Made by a program: the position numbers and the translations under genes. From Pseudomonas sp. ADAK18 (GTDB taxonomy: Bacteria; Pseudomonadota; Gammaproteobacteria; Pseudomonadales; Pseudomonadaceae), in assembly GCF_012935695.1 (NCBI RefSeq), contig NZ_CP052859.1, positions 661,001 through 725,000 on the forward strand: 64,000 nt of DNA, written 5' to 3'. This document shows, piece by piece, positions 1 through 8,713 of this stretch; the first letter of the stretch is position 1; every line of letters starts with the position of its first letter. Below the pieces are notes generated by a model. That model was not told the DNA's origin, made no database searches, and saw nothing but the letters and a program-made list of their open reading frames with translations.

Positions 1-168
1 CGCCTGGACGACCGACGTTTTCAGGTGGTGACCCTGGAACCGCTGGTACTGCACGCCGAAGATTTCGATTTGCTGCCGGGTGTGGCCGCGCTGCGCAAGG
101 CGGCTGGTTTGGCGCAGATCAGCTTGTCAGTGCCGGTGGGTGCGGTGCTGATTTTCACGGCGCGCTGA
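1..168 (+). CDS. C-terminal end of an unidentified protein (possibly YceI family)
   Basis: The window opens inside a plus-strand reading frame that runs 55 codons to a TGA at 166-168. The next gene starts two bases later, so the two are probably co-transcribed. The tail contains an 'AEDFDLLPGVAALRKAAGL' segment followed by a valine-rich strand ending 'VPVGAVLIFTAR'. From memory this resembles the last beta-strands of some YceI-type lipocalin-like proteins, but the fragment is too short for a firm call. The N-terminal part lies outside the window. Confidence 0.5.
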   Translation, partial: RLDDRRFQVVTLEPLVLHAEDFDLLPGVAALRKAAGLAQISLSVPVGAVLIFTAR

Positions 169-169
169 C

Positions 170-1327
170 ATGAGCGGCGCGGTGTTCCCCTGGCGCAGTG
201 CCAACCGTTTCGAGTTGCTGATCGACGGCCCAAATTTCTTTCCGCAGATGCTGGTGGGCATTGCCCGGGCCGAGCGTCAGGTGGAACTGGAACTGTACCT
301 CGTGGAGGCGGGCGCGTGTGCCGAGGCCATGGTCCAGGCCTTGGTGCAGGCTGCCGAGCGTGGCGTGCGGGTGCGTTGCCTGTTCGATGATTACGGCAGC
401 CTGGCGTTTACCCTGGGTTTGCGTCGGCGCTTGATCGAGGCCGGCGTGGAGCTGCGCTTCTACAATCGCCTGAGCTGGCGCCGTTGGATGCGCAACCTGT
501 ATCGGGACCACCGCAAACTGCTGCTGATTGACCAGAGCATCGCCGTGGTCGGCGGTACCGGTGTGACCGACGAATTCTGGACGCCCGGGCAAGACACCTG
601 CGACTGGCACGAGGTGATGGTGCAGATTACCGGCCCGTTGGTGTTGGACTGGCAGGCGTTGTTCGACCGCCAATGGCTGGCTAACAAAGCCCGTACCGCC
701 TGGAAACCGGCGACTTACTTTGGCCTGTCACGCTTGCCCAAGGTACCGGCCACCGGGCCGGGGCTGGGCCGTGTGGCCTATGCCGACGCCCGTCAGCATC
801 GGGACATTTTGCAATCGTTGATTCGTGCGCTTAACAGCGGCCAGCGACGCATCTGGCTAGCAACGCCGTATTTCCTTCCAACATGGAGCGTTCGTCGCGC
901 CTTGCGTCGTGCAGCCGCACGGGGTGTGGACGTGCGCCTGCTGCTGACCGGGCCGCGTACCGATCACCCGTCGGTGCGCTATGCCGGGCACCGTTACTAC
1001 CCGCGCCTGCTCAGGGCTGGGGTGAAGATCTTTGAATACCAGCCGTGTTTCCTGCACCTGAAAATGGTGTTGGTGGACGATTGGGTGAGTATCGGCTCGT
1101 GCAACTTCGATCACTGGAACCTGCGGTTCAATCTGGAGGCCAACCTGGAAGCGCTGGATCCTGAATTGACGCTGGCGGTGGAGGGCAGTTTTGAGCGTGA
1201 TTTTGCCCAGAGTCAGGCGGTGAGCCTGGAGGCGTGGAAGGCACGGCCGTTATGGCGGCGGGTGAAGCAGCGGGTGTGGGGCTGGATTGATCGGTTGGTG
1301 GTTAATCTGCTGGATCGGCGGGGGTAG
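170..1327 (+). CDS. Phospholipase D-type cardiolipin synthase (ClsB-like)
   Basis: The 385-residue protein has two HxKxxxxD phospholipase D motifs, 'HRKLLLID' at residues 114-121 and 'HLKMVLVD' at 296-303. Each is followed by the usual glycine/serine and asparagine pattern ('GGTGVTDEF' and 'GSCNFD'). Two HKD motifs in one chain form a single active site that makes and breaks phosphodiester bonds through a phosphatidyl-histidine intermediate. In bacteria this usually means condensing two phosphatidylglycerols, or PG with PE, into cardiolipin. No N-terminal membrane helices are seen, so it resembles ClsB rather than ClsA. The start lies just after the stop of the upstream gene, which suggests one operon. 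A nuclease or other PLD-family role cannot be excluded. Confidence 0.85.
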   Translation: MSGAVFPWRSANRFELLIDGPNFFPQMLVGIARAERQVELELYLVEAGACAEAMVQALVQAAERGVRVRCLFDDYGSLAFTLGLRRRLIEAGVELRFYNRLSWRRWMRNLYRDHRKLLLIDQSIAVVGGTGVTDEFWTPGQDTCDWHEVMVQITGPLVLDWQALFDRQWLANKARTAWKPATYFGLSRLPKVPATGPGLGRVAYADARQHRDILQSLIRALNSGQRRIWLATPYFLPTWSVRRALRRAAARGVDVRLLLTGPRTDHPSVRYAGHRYYPRLLRAGVKIFEYQPCFLHLKMVLVDDWVSIGSCNFDHWNLRFNLEANLEALDPELTLAVEGSFERDFAQSQAVSLEAWKARPLWRRVKQRVWGWIDRLVVNLLDRRG

Positions 1328-1354
1328 TGAGCTAAGGGGAGGCGGCGGACTTGT

Positions 1355-1487
1355 TGTGGCGAGCGGGCTTGCCCGCGTTGGGCTGCGCAGCAGCCCCAAA
1401 ATCTGTCACCGCAACCTGAGTGAAAAATCGCGGTGATCTTATTGGGGCTGCTGCGCAGCCCAACGGGGGCAAGCCCCCTCGCTACAG
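1355..1487. repeat. REP-like palindromic repeat
   Basis: The arms 'GTGGCGAGCGGGCTTGCCCG' and its near-complement 'GGGGGCAAGCCCCCTCGC' enclose a second complementary pair ('TTGGGCTGCGCAGCAGCCCC' and its partner), so the whole 130-base unit can fold into one long hairpin. It lies between two convergent genes and ends one base before the bglX stop codon. The same repeat type recurs at 36668-36799. Confidence 0.85.
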
Positions 1488-1488
1488 G

Positions 1489-3780
1489 TTAGAGCAGTTC
1501 GAAACTCTGCTGCTTCACATCCTGAGAATCCAAGCCAATCTGCACATTGAACTCGCCCGGTTCCGCCGCAAACTTGAGCTGGGTGTTGTAGAACTTCAAG
1601 TCATCTTCGGAAATGCTGAAGTGCACCACGCGTTCTTCACCCGCTTTGAGCATGATTTTCTGGAAGTTCTTCAACTCCTTCACCGGGCGAATCATCGAGC
1701 CGGCCACGTCCTGGATATACAGCTGCACCACAGTTTCGCCATCCACCTTGCCGGTGTTTTTCACCACCACACTGGCGTCGAGCTTGCCGGTCTTGTTCAG
1801 GGTGGTGGATGACAGCGCCATGTCCGACAAGCTGAACGTGGTGTAGCTCAAGCCATAGCCAAACGGGAACAGCGGACCTGTGGTGTCATCGAAGTACTGC
1901 GAGGTGTAGTTACCCGGCTTGCCCGGCGTGAACGGCCGGCCAATGCTCAGGTGGTTGTAGTAGGTCGGAATCTGCCCCACCGAACGCGGGAAGGTGATCG
2001 GCAGCTTGCCGGACGGGTTGTAGTCACCGAACAGCACGTCGGCAATTGCATTGCCGCCTTCGGTACCGGCGAACCAGGTTTCCAGAATCGCGTCAGCCTG
2101 TTGGTTCTCATCGAGAATCGACAGTGGGCGGCCGTTCATCAATACCAGCACCAGCGGCTTGCCGGTGGCTTTCAAGGCCTTGATCAGGTCGCGCTGGCTT
2201 TGCGGGATGTTCAGGTCGGTGCGGCTAGACGACTCGTGGGACATGCCACGGGACTCGCCCACGGCGGCCACGACCACGTCAGCGTCTTTGGCGGCCTTGA
2301 CCGCTTCATCGATCAGCACCTGTGCCGAGCGCGGATCGTCCACCACTTCCGGGGCGTCGAAATTGAGGAAGTTCAGGTAGTCGACCACCTTCTTGTCATT
2401 GGTGATGTTGGCGCCACGGGCGTAGATCACTTTGCCTTTGTCACCGATGACGGCGTTCATGCCGTCCAGCAGGGTCACCGATTGCGCGGGTTTACCGGCG
2501 GCGGCCCAACTGCCCATCATGTCGATCGGTGCCTTGGCCAGTGGGCCCACCAGGGCAATGGTCGCGGATTTTTTCAGCGGCAGGGTGTCGTTCTGGTTTT
2601 TCAGCAAGACCAGGCTGCGGCGTGCCACGTCACGGGCATCGGCGCGGTGCAGACGGCTGTCGGCATAGGTGTCGGCCGGGTCATCCTCGGCTTTGCCGAT
2701 ACGCAGGTACGGGTCGGCGAACAGGCCCATGTCGTACTTGGCGCCGAGCACTTCGCGCACGGCATTGTCGATGTCGCTCTGCTGGATCTCGCCGGACTTG
2801 AGCAGGCCGGGCAATTCCTTGCCGTAGAGCTGGTCATTCATGCTCATGTCGATGCCGGCCTTGATCGCCAGCTTGGCCGCTTCGCGACCGTCCTTGGCCA
2901 CGCCGTGCTTGATCAGCTCGAAGATAGCGCCGTGATCGCTCACCACCAGGCCCTTGAAGCCCCACTCCTTGCGCAGCAGGTCATGCATCAGCCAGGTGTT
3001 GGCGGTGGCGGGCACGCCGTTGATCGAGTTCAGGGCAACCATCACGCCACCGGCGCCGGCCTTGATCGCGGCGTGGTAGGGCGGCAGGTAGTCCTGGTAC
3101 ATCTTGACCGGGCTCATGTCGACCACGTTGTAGTCGCGACCGCCTTCCACTGCGCCGTACAGGGCGAAGTGTTTGACGCTGGCCATGAGGCTGTCGGCGT
3201 TGGCGGGGCTGGTGCCCTGGAAGGCCTTGACCATCACCTCGGCAATGCGCGACACCAGGTAGGTGTCCTCGCCAAAGCCTTCGGAGGTACGGCCCCAGCG
3301 TGGGTCGCGGGAAATATCGACCATCGGCGCAAAGGTGATGTCGAGGCTATCGGAGGCGGCTTCCTGTGCGGCGATGCGCCCGGAGCGGCCAATGGCGTCC
3401 ATGTCCCAGCTCGACGCCAGGGCCAGGCTGATCGGGAAAATCGTCCGATGGCCATGGATCACGTCATAAGCGAAGAACATCGGGATCTTCAACCGGCTGC
3501 GCATGGCGGCGTCCTGCATCGGACGGTTTTCCGGGCGAGTGATCGAGTTGAAGGTGCCACCAATGCGCCCGGCCGCGATTTCCTTGCGGATCAGTTCCCG
3601 AGGCATTTCCGGGCCGATGCTGATCAGGCGTAACTGGCCGATCTTCTCATCGAGGGTCATCTGCTTCATCAGGTCGCTGACGAAGGCGTTCTTGTCCTTG
3701 AGCGCAGCGGGCTTGGTCTCGGCAAATACAGCGTGACTGGCCAGAGTGGCAACAAGGCCCAGCAAACACAGCTTCTTCAT
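1489..3780 (-). CDS. bglX: Periplasmic beta-glucosidase, glycoside hydrolase family 3
   Basis: The 763-residue protein starts with a Sec signal peptide (MKKLCLLGLVATLASHAVFA, cleavage probably after residue 20). It then shows the GH3 N-terminal barrel, including 'KHF' near 203-205 and the nucleophile motif 'VVSDHG' with Asp282. Next come the GH3 C-terminal sandwich and a fibronectin-III-like tail ('VVKNTGKVDGETVVQLYI'). Length and domain order match BglX. It should hydrolyse beta-linked gluco-oligosaccharides in the periplasm. It is alone on its strand. The stop codon abuts the 1355-1487 repeat, which may serve as an mRNA end or terminator. Confidence 0.95.
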   Translation of the reverse strand: MKKLCLLGLVATLASHAVFAETKPAALKDKNAFVSDLMKQMTLDEKIGQLRLISIGPEMPRELIRKEIAAGRIGGTFNSITRPENRPMQDAAMRSRLKIPMFFAYDVIHGHRTIFPISLALASSWDMDAIGRSGRIAAQEAASDSLDITFAPMVDISRDPRWGRTSEGFGEDTYLVSRIAEVMVKAFQGTSPANADSLMASVKHFALYGAVEGGRDYNVVDMSPVKMYQDYLPPYHAAIKAGAGGVMVALNSINGVPATANTWLMHDLLRKEWGFKGLVVSDHGAIFELIKHGVAKDGREAAKLAIKAGIDMSMNDQLYGKELPGLLKSGEIQQSDIDNAVREVLGAKYDMGLFADPYLRIGKAEDDPADTYADSRLHRADARDVARRSLVLLKNQNDTLPLKKSATIALVGPLAKAPIDMMGSWAAAGKPAQSVTLLDGMNAVIGDKGKVIYARGANITNDKKVVDYLNFLNFDAPEVVDDPRSAQVLIDEAVKAAKDADVVVAAVGESRGMSHESSSRTDLNIPQSQRDLIKALKATGKPLVLVLMNGRPLSILDENQQADAILETWFAGTEGGNAIADVLFGDYNPSGKLPITFPRSVGQIPTYYNHLSIGRPFTPGKPGNYTSQYFDDTTGPLFPFGYGLSYTTFSLSDMALSSTTLNKTGKLDASVVVKNTGKVDGETVVQLYIQDVAGSMIRPVKELKNFQKIMLKAGEERVVHFSISEDDLKFYNTQLKFAAEPGEFNVQIGLDSQDVKQQSFELL

Positions 3781-4021
3781 GAATATCCTTTCTCGCAGTC
3801 TTGGGGCCGACGCTGAGCGCTATGGAGCCAAAGTCTGGGGAGCGTCTATTGTTGTTCGGGTATTGTTCAGATAAATGCAGCACACTTCTGAACTCTTATT
3901 CGCGCTGGGCATCTTTTAGCTGATTGGCTCGATGCAATCCAGTGGGTGGTGGCGGATTATGCCCCAGGCGCGAGATGTATAGGGTTACCAAATTCCATAG
4001 GGTTGAGCAGGGAGAAACACA
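3781..4021. other. Divergent intergenic region bglX / lemA
   Basis: These 241 bases separate two divergent genes and must hold both promoters. The stretch is less GC-rich than its surroundings. No clear operator palindrome was found. A ribosome binding site 'AGGGAG' lies about 8 bases before the lemA ATG. Confidence 0.4.
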
Positions 4022-4630
4022 ATGTCAGTCATTCAAGGTTACCGCTGGGGCTTCAAGGCTGCGGCATTGTTGCTGCTCGGCACGGTGCTCAGTGGTTGCG
4101 GTATCAACAATATTCCAACCCTGGACGAGCAGGCCAAGGCGGCCTGGGCTCAGGTGCAGAACCAGTACCAGCGGCGCGCCGACCTGATCCCCAACCTGGT
4201 GGAAGTGGTCAAGGGCTACGCTGCCCATGAACAAGACACCCTGACCGCCGTGATCGAGGCGCGGGCCAAGGCCACGTCGATCCAAGTGGATGCCAGCACC
4301 CTGGACAACCCGGAAAAACTCAAGCAGTTCCAGCAAGCCCAGGATGGCTTGAGCGGTGCCCTCAGCCGTCTGATGGTGGTGTCCGAGCGCTATCCGGACC
4401 TGAAGGCCAACCAGAACTTCCTGGCCTTGCAATCGCAACTTGAAGGCACGGAAAACCGCATCAGCGTGGCCCGTCGTGACTTTATTGCCGCCGTGCAGGC
4501 TTATAACACCGAGATCCGTACGTTCCCTGGCCGTCTGTGGCACACCGTGATGTACAGCGATTTGCCGATCCGCGCGAACTTCGAAGCTACCAGCGCTGAT
4601 GCTGATAAAGCACCGCAAGTGAAGTTCTGA
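4022..4630 (+). CDS. LemA family lipoprotein
   Basis: The 202-residue protein has an N-terminal hydrophobic segment ending in a lipobox-like 'LSGC' (Cys near residue 26). The LemA hallmarks follow: 'AWAQVQNQYQRRADLIPNLV', 'VKGYAAHE', and a long helical domain with 'YPDLKANQNFLALQSQLEGT' and 'ENRISVARRDFIAAVQAYN'. LemA proteins are envelope-anchored helical bundles of unknown biochemical role, often encoded with TPM-domain proteins as here. A good ribosome binding site precedes the ATG. The gap to the next gene is 21 bases, so the three genes 4022-6029 look like one operon. Confidence 0.92.
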   Translation: MSVIQGYRWGFKAAALLLLGTVLSGCGINNIPTLDEQAKAAWAQVQNQYQRRADLIPNLVEVVKGYAAHEQDTLTAVIEARAKATSIQVDASTLDNPEKLKQFQQAQDGLSGALSRLMVVSERYPDLKANQNFLALQSQLEGTENRISVARRDFIAAVQAYNTEIRTFPGRLWHTVMYSDLPIRANFEATSADADKAPQVKF

Positions 4631-4651
4631 TAACGCTTCAATGAGGTGTCG

Positions 4652-5383
4652 ATGCGTTTACTACGGATAGGCCTGGCGCTGTGGCTCCTGGCATGTGTAA
4701 CCACCGTCCAGGCGGCGCTGACGTTTCCTGCGTTGACTGGGCGGGTGGTGGACACCGCCCAGATGATCGACCCGGCCGTGCGCGAGCAACTGACCCAGCA
4801 ATTGCAGGCGCTGGAGCAGACCAGCGGTGACCAGATCGTGGTGGTCACCGTGCCCGACCTGCAGGGCGTTCCCATTGAAGACTACGGTTATCAATTGGGC
4901 CGCCAGTGGGGCATTGGCCAGAAGGGCAAGGACAACGGCGCGCTGTTGATCGTTGCCCGTGATGAGCGAAAATTGCGCATCGAAGTCGGTTACGGCCTGG
5001 AAGGCGTGCTGACGGATGCGCAGTCTTGGGTGATCATCAACCAGGTGATGGCGCCGTCGTTCAAGGCCGGCAACTACAGCAAGGGCATCAGCGATGGTGT
5101 CGGGGCGATGTTGCAGGTGGTGGGCGGTGATCCACTGGCCGTGCCGGCGCGCGTGGCAGACCCCAATTTTGCCAAGGATAATCCGGCGTTTTCCATCGGA
5201 CTGTTCGTGCTGTTGCTGATCGTGTTGTGGTTGTGCAACCGCATGGGCCTGCCGGTAGGTGCCATCCTCCTCGCCATTCTCAGCAGCAGTGGGCGAGGTG
5301 GCGGCGGAGGCGGTGGCGGCGGCGGTGGATTCAGCGGGGGCGGTGGTGGTTTCGGCGGTGGCGGGGCCTCGGGCGGCTGGTAA
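4652..5383 (+). CDS. TPM-domain membrane protein (YgcG family)
   Basis: I place the start at ATG 4652 rather than the in-frame GTG 4646, because 'GAGG' at 4643-4646 is then correctly spaced. The 243-residue product has a signal peptide (cleavage near 'VQA'). A TPM domain at about residues 27-150 shows 'VVDTAQMID', 'QIVVVTVPDLQG', 'DNGALLIVARDERKLRIEVGYGLEG' (in pieces) and 'SWVIINQVMAPSF'. A transmembrane segment and a glycine-rich tail end in 'GGASGGW'. The family is membrane-anchored with a periplasmic TPM domain. Its activity in bacteria is unclear; plant relatives are thylakoid phosphatases and assembly factors. Confidence 0.9.
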   Translation: MRLLRIGLALWLLACVTTVQAALTFPALTGRVVDTAQMIDPAVREQLTQQLQALEQTSGDQIVVVTVPDLQGVPIEDYGYQLGRQWGIGQKGKDNGALLIVARDERKLRIEVGYGLEGVLTDAQSWVIINQVMAPSFKAGNYSKGISDGVGAMLQVVGGDPLAVPARVADPNFAKDNPAFSIGLFVLLLIVLWLCNRMGLPVGAILLAILSSSGRGGGGGGGGGGGFSGGGGGFGGGGASGGW

Positions 5384-5411
5384 TGACAATAACTAAAGAG
5401 CATCTGCAACC

Positions 5412-6029
5412 ATGGCACTACTGACCGAACACGAACAACGCCAGGTCGCCGAAGCGATCGCCAAGGTCGAGCAACAGACCGACGCGGAGCTGGTGACCGT
5501 GCTGGCCGCTCGGGCCGACGATTACGCCTACATCCCGCTGCTGTGGGCCAGCTTGTTGGCGCTGGTGGTGCCGGGGATCATTCATTACCTGTCCGGCTGG
5601 ATGACCATGCACACCTTGCTGTTGGCGCAATGGGCGACCTTCATTGTGTTTTGCCTGTTGTTCCGTTTGCCGAAGATCACCACGCGGTTGATCCCGCGTT
5701 CCGTGCGGCACTGGCGGGCCTCGAACCTGGCGCGGCGGCAGTTTCTGGAGCAGAACCTGCACCACACGGTGGGCAGCACCGGCGTGCTGATTTTTGTCAG
5801 CGAGGCCGAGCGTTATGTGGAAATCCTGGTGGATGACGGCATTTCCAAACGCCTGGACAACAGCAGTTGGGATGCCATCGTCAAAGCCTTCACCCAGCAG
5901 GTGAAACAGGGCCAGACACTGGCCGGGTTTATCGCCTGCATTGAAGCCAGCGGGGAATTGCTCAAGGTGCATGTGCCGCTGACGCAGACCCGCAATGAGT
6001 TGCCGAATCGGTTGGTGGTACTCGAATAG
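5412..6029 (+). CDS. Second TPM-domain membrane protein
   Basis: This 205-residue protein starts 'MALLTEHEQRQVAEAIAKVE'. It has a split TPM-like domain ('TDAELVTVLAARADDYAYIP' before, 'GVLIFVSEAERYVEILVDDG' after) interrupted by two hydrophobic membrane segments at about residues 45-90. It has no glycine-rich tail, unlike its neighbour. Paired TPM proteins of this kind commonly follow LemA. The 28-base gap to the previous gene supports one operon. The function is unknown; a joint envelope or assembly role with LemA is inference from co-occurrence. Confidence 0.85.
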   Translation: MALLTEHEQRQVAEAIAKVEQQTDAELVTVLAARADDYAYIPLLWASLLALVVPGIIHYLSGWMTMHTLLLAQWATFIVFCLLFRLPKITTRLIPRSVRHWRASNLARRQFLEQNLHHTVGSTGVLIFVSEAERYVEILVDDGISKRLDNSSWDAIVKAFTQQVKQGQTLAGFIACIEASGELLKVHVPLTQTRNELPNRLVVLE

Positions 6030-6048
6030 AACCAGCGCCGCGAAACAA

Positions 6049-6139
6049 ATGTGGGAGCGGGCTTGCTCGCGAATACGGAGTGTCAGGCAAATATGTATCA
6101 ACTGACCCACCGCCTTCGCGAGCAAGCCCGCTCCCACAT
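6049..6139. repeat. REP-like palindromic repeat
   Basis: Inverted arms 'ATGTGGGAGCGGGCTTGCTC' and 'GCAAGCCCGCTCCCACAT' are separated by a short less-conserved middle. This is the typical Pseudomonas fluorescens REP doublet (REPIN-like). It follows the LemA operon and may act as a transcription end. Confidence 0.9.
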
Positions 6140-6241
6140 TGATTTGCGACGTGGCTTTTACCGTTGATCAAATAACCCCGTGCCCTAAAGCCCCATCCCC
6201 CCTAAAATGCCCGGCATTCCCTGCCCGAGGCGTTTTTGTTC

Positions 6242-7459
6242 ATGTCCGTTACCGCTAAACCTGCCAGCCTTGCGCCGGATCATCACGCACAGTTCCTCGA
6301 ACTGCTGCGCGCCAGCCTCGAGCAAACCGCCTTTATCAAGCTGGTGCTGGCCAAGTACGTCGGCAGTGAAGCAGACCTGCAACGGCTGATCATCAAGCCG
6401 ACGACGGTCAAGGACCAGCCTTGCCTGTCCTTCGTCTATCGCTACAAGACCCGTGACATCACCAAGAACTTCTCCCTGGCCGATGGCGTAGCGGCGATTG
6501 CCGAGCTGTTGCCGGCGTCGTTCAAGAACGCGCACTTGCTCTCTGTGACCGACGAAGCCCAGCTGGAATACAGCAAGAAGAACAAAAGCTCGTTGTTCAA
6601 AAGCAAGCCGCAGCAATTGCGTGAAGCGCCGTCCGCTGAGCACAACCGCGAGAAACACCGCTTCCTCGACCTGAGCCGGCCGTTTCTCGCCGACCTGGGC
6701 GTGACCAACGCCAAGCACGAGCTGATCCCGGCGATGTCGCGCAAGTGGAAGCAGATCAACAAGTTCATCGAAGTGTTCAGCCATGCGCTGACTTCCTCAC
6801 CCTTGAAGCTGGACCAGCCGGTACGGGTCGCAGACTTCGGTTCGGGCAAGGGCTACCTGACGTTCGCCATCCACGATTACCTGCGTAACACCTTCAAGGC
6901 TGAGGGCCAAGTAACCGGTGTCGAATTGCGCGAAGACATGGTCACGTTGTGCAACGCCGCCGCCGCCCATCTGGAGCATCCGGGACTGGTGTTCAAGTGC
7001 GGTGACGTGCGCAGCGTGGCGCCCAGCGAGCTCGACGTGATGATCGCCCTGCATGCCTGCGATATCGCCACCGACTACGCGATCCATACCGGTATCCGCT
7101 CCGGTGCGTCGATCATCATGTGCTCGCCGTGCTGCCACAAACAGATCCGCCTGCAAATCCAGAGCCCGGTGCTGCTCAAGCCGATGCTGCAATACGGCCT
7201 GCACCTGGGACAGCAGGCGGAAATGGTTACCGACAGCCTGCGGGCGTTGTTCCTAGAGGCTTGTGGCTACGAGACCAAGGTCTTCGAGTTCATCTCGTTG
7301 GAGCACACCAACAAGAACAAGATGATCCTCGCCGTCAAACGCGCCGAGCCGTTGGACAACGCGCAGTTGCTGGCGAAAATCCAGGAGCTCAAGGCGTTCT
7401 ACAGCATCACTGAACATTGCCTGGAAACCTTGCTACGGGCTGACGGTTACCTGGCCTGA
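6242..7459 (+). CDS. Class I SAM-dependent methyltransferase (Methyltransf_32-like)
   Basis: The ATG at 6242 is chosen over an upstream in-frame TTG (6236); the product is 405 residues. The SAM-binding loop is 'VADFGSGKGYLTFAIHDYL' near residue 197, followed by 'GVELREDMV', 'IALHACDIATDYAI' and 'MCSPCCHKQIR'. The 'ALHACD' and Cys-Cys motifs recall the Methyltransf_32 / METTL25-type family, which is thought to act on RNA or protein. The N-terminal 190 residues form an uncharacterised accessory domain rich in lysine. The gene is isolated between two palindromic repeats. The substrate cannot be read from the sequence. Confidence 0.8.
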   Translation: MSVTAKPASLAPDHHAQFLELLRASLEQTAFIKLVLAKYVGSEADLQRLIIKPTTVKDQPCLSFVYRYKTRDITKNFSLADGVAAIAELLPASFKNAHLLSVTDEAQLEYSKKNKSSLFKSKPQQLREAPSAEHNREKHRFLDLSRPFLADLGVTNAKHELIPAMSRKWKQINKFIEVFSHALTSSPLKLDQPVRVADFGSGKGYLTFAIHDYLRNTFKAEGQVTGVELREDMVTLCNAAAAHLEHPGLVFKCGDVRSVAPSELDVMIALHACDIATDYAIHTGIRSGASIIMCSPCCHKQIRLQIQSPVLLKPMLQYGLHLGQQAEMVTDSLRALFLEACGYETKVFEFISLEHTNKNKMILAVKRAEPLDNAQLLAKIQELKAFYSITEHCLETLLRADGYLA

Positions 7460-7469
7460 TTGCAATCAA

Positions 7470-7560
7470 AATGTGGGAGCTGGCTTGCCTGCGATGCATA
7501 CGCCTCGGTGCTTCAGGTAAACCGTGTCGATGCCATCGCAGGCAAGCCAGCTCCCACATT
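7470..7560. repeat. REP-like palindromic repeat
   Basis: Perfect outer arms 'AATGTGGGAGCTGGCTTGCC' and their complement flank 'TGCGATG'/'CATCGCA'. The unit occupies the whole gap between two convergent genes and probably ends both transcripts. Confidence 0.9.
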
Positions 7561-7569
7561 GTTTTGTGT

Positions 7570-8469
7570 TTACACCGGGGTGATATTTACCACAGGCGCT
7601 GGCCGCACCGCCGTCTTGCGCCCCAGCATCACCGTGATAATCACCCCACAGGCAAACAGCCAGGTAATCGGCTCGATGTGTTCGCCAAAGAACAGCGCTG
7701 AAAAGGCGATGGTGAAGAAGATCTGCAACAGCTGAATCTGGCTGACCCGGGCGATGCCGCCCATGGCCAGTCCGGCGTACCAGGCAAAGAAACCAAAGAA
7801 CTGGGAAAACAGCGAGACGTAACCGAACGCCCACCACGTGCGCGGGGAAATCGGTCCTTCATGCTGGATTGCCAGGTACAGCACCGGGCCGATCAATACC
7901 GGCGTCGACAACACTAGCGCCCAGCAGATTACCTGCCAACCGCCCATTTCCTTGGCCAATCGGCCGCCCTCGGCGTACCCCAGACCACCCACGGCAATCG
8001 CCCCGAGCATCAGCAAATCGCCCGCCTGAATACTGCCGGCTCCGGTGATCAGCGCATAACTCAGCACCAATGCACTGCCCAATGCCGCGCAGGCCCAGAA
8101 GGCTTTTGACGGCCGCTCGTGGGACAACCACGCCGCGTACAACGCCACGCACAGCGGTTGCAGACCGTTGACCAGCGCGCCGTGGGACGCCGGCAGGGTT
8201 TGCATGGCCCAGGCCGACAGCACCGGGAAGCCAAGGATCACCCCGGCGATCACCAGCGTCAGGCCACGGACCTGGCGCCAGGTCGGCCACTGCTCGCGCC
8301 GCCACAGCAACAGCAATGCCGCTGGAACTGCTGCAAACAGTGCTCGGCCCAGACCATTGAGCAACGGATGCATTTCCTGCACCACGATACGGGTGAAGGG
8401 CAGGGTCAGGCTGAAGATGATGACGCCCAGCAAGCCGAGGGCCATGCCGGTGTTTTCGCGGGAGCTCAT
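7570..8469 (-). CDS. EamA/DMT-superfamily transporter
   Basis: The 299-residue protein is almost entirely hydrophobic, with about ten predicted membrane helices arranged as two EamA repeats. The first starts 'GLLGVIIFSLTLPFTRIVV'; the second includes 'GEHIEPITWLFACGVIITVM'. DMT-family members of this type export metabolites or amino acids. The specificity is not visible. The gene stands alone between two REP elements. Confidence 0.88.
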   Translation of the reverse strand: MSSRENTGMALGLLGVIIFSLTLPFTRIVVQEMHPLLNGLGRALFAAVPAALLLLWRREQWPTWRQVRGLTLVIAGVILGFPVLSAWAMQTLPASHGALVNGLQPLCVALYAAWLSHERPSKAFWACAALGSALVLSYALITGAGSIQAGDLLMLGAIAVGGLGYAEGGRLAKEMGGWQVICWALVLSTPVLIGPVLYLAIQHEGPISPRTWWAFGYVSLFSQFFGFFAWYAGLAMGGIARVSQIQLLQIFFTIAFSALFFGEHIEPITWLFACGVIITVMLGRKTAVRPAPVVNITPV

Positions 8470-8596
8470 GGGGGGACCAGAATCTGAAGGGCCGGGAGTG
8501 GGTCTTCATCTAGCCACAAAGCCCGAAAAGCGAGTGCCTACAGCTGGGTACAGATTTATCCGTACAGTTGCGGATTCTGTAGAACACCGCCGGACT

Positions 8597-8689
8597 AATG
8601 TGGGAGCGGGCTTGCTCGCGAATGCGGAGGGTCAGTCTCCAAATTTTTAACGGACCCACCGCTTTCGCGAGCAAGCCCGCTCCCACATT
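8597..8689. repeat. REP-like palindromic repeat
   Basis: Arms 'AATGTGGGAGCGGGCTTGCT' and complement 'AGCAAGCCCGCTCCCACATT' enclose a short spacer. The element lies just downstream of the TonB-dependent receptor gene (minus strand) and upstream of the EamA gene. Confidence 0.9.
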
Positions 8690-8713
8690 CTGATCGCAGT
8701 TCAACCTGAGGAC

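Noticed and set aside
1355..1487. CRISPR-like repeat from recurring hairpins across the window
   Set aside because: The units are dispersed single palindromes between genes, not tandem repeats with spacers.
1951..3633. 560-codon open frame opposite bglX
   Set aside because: Shadow of a real GH3 gene; composition biased and no start signal.
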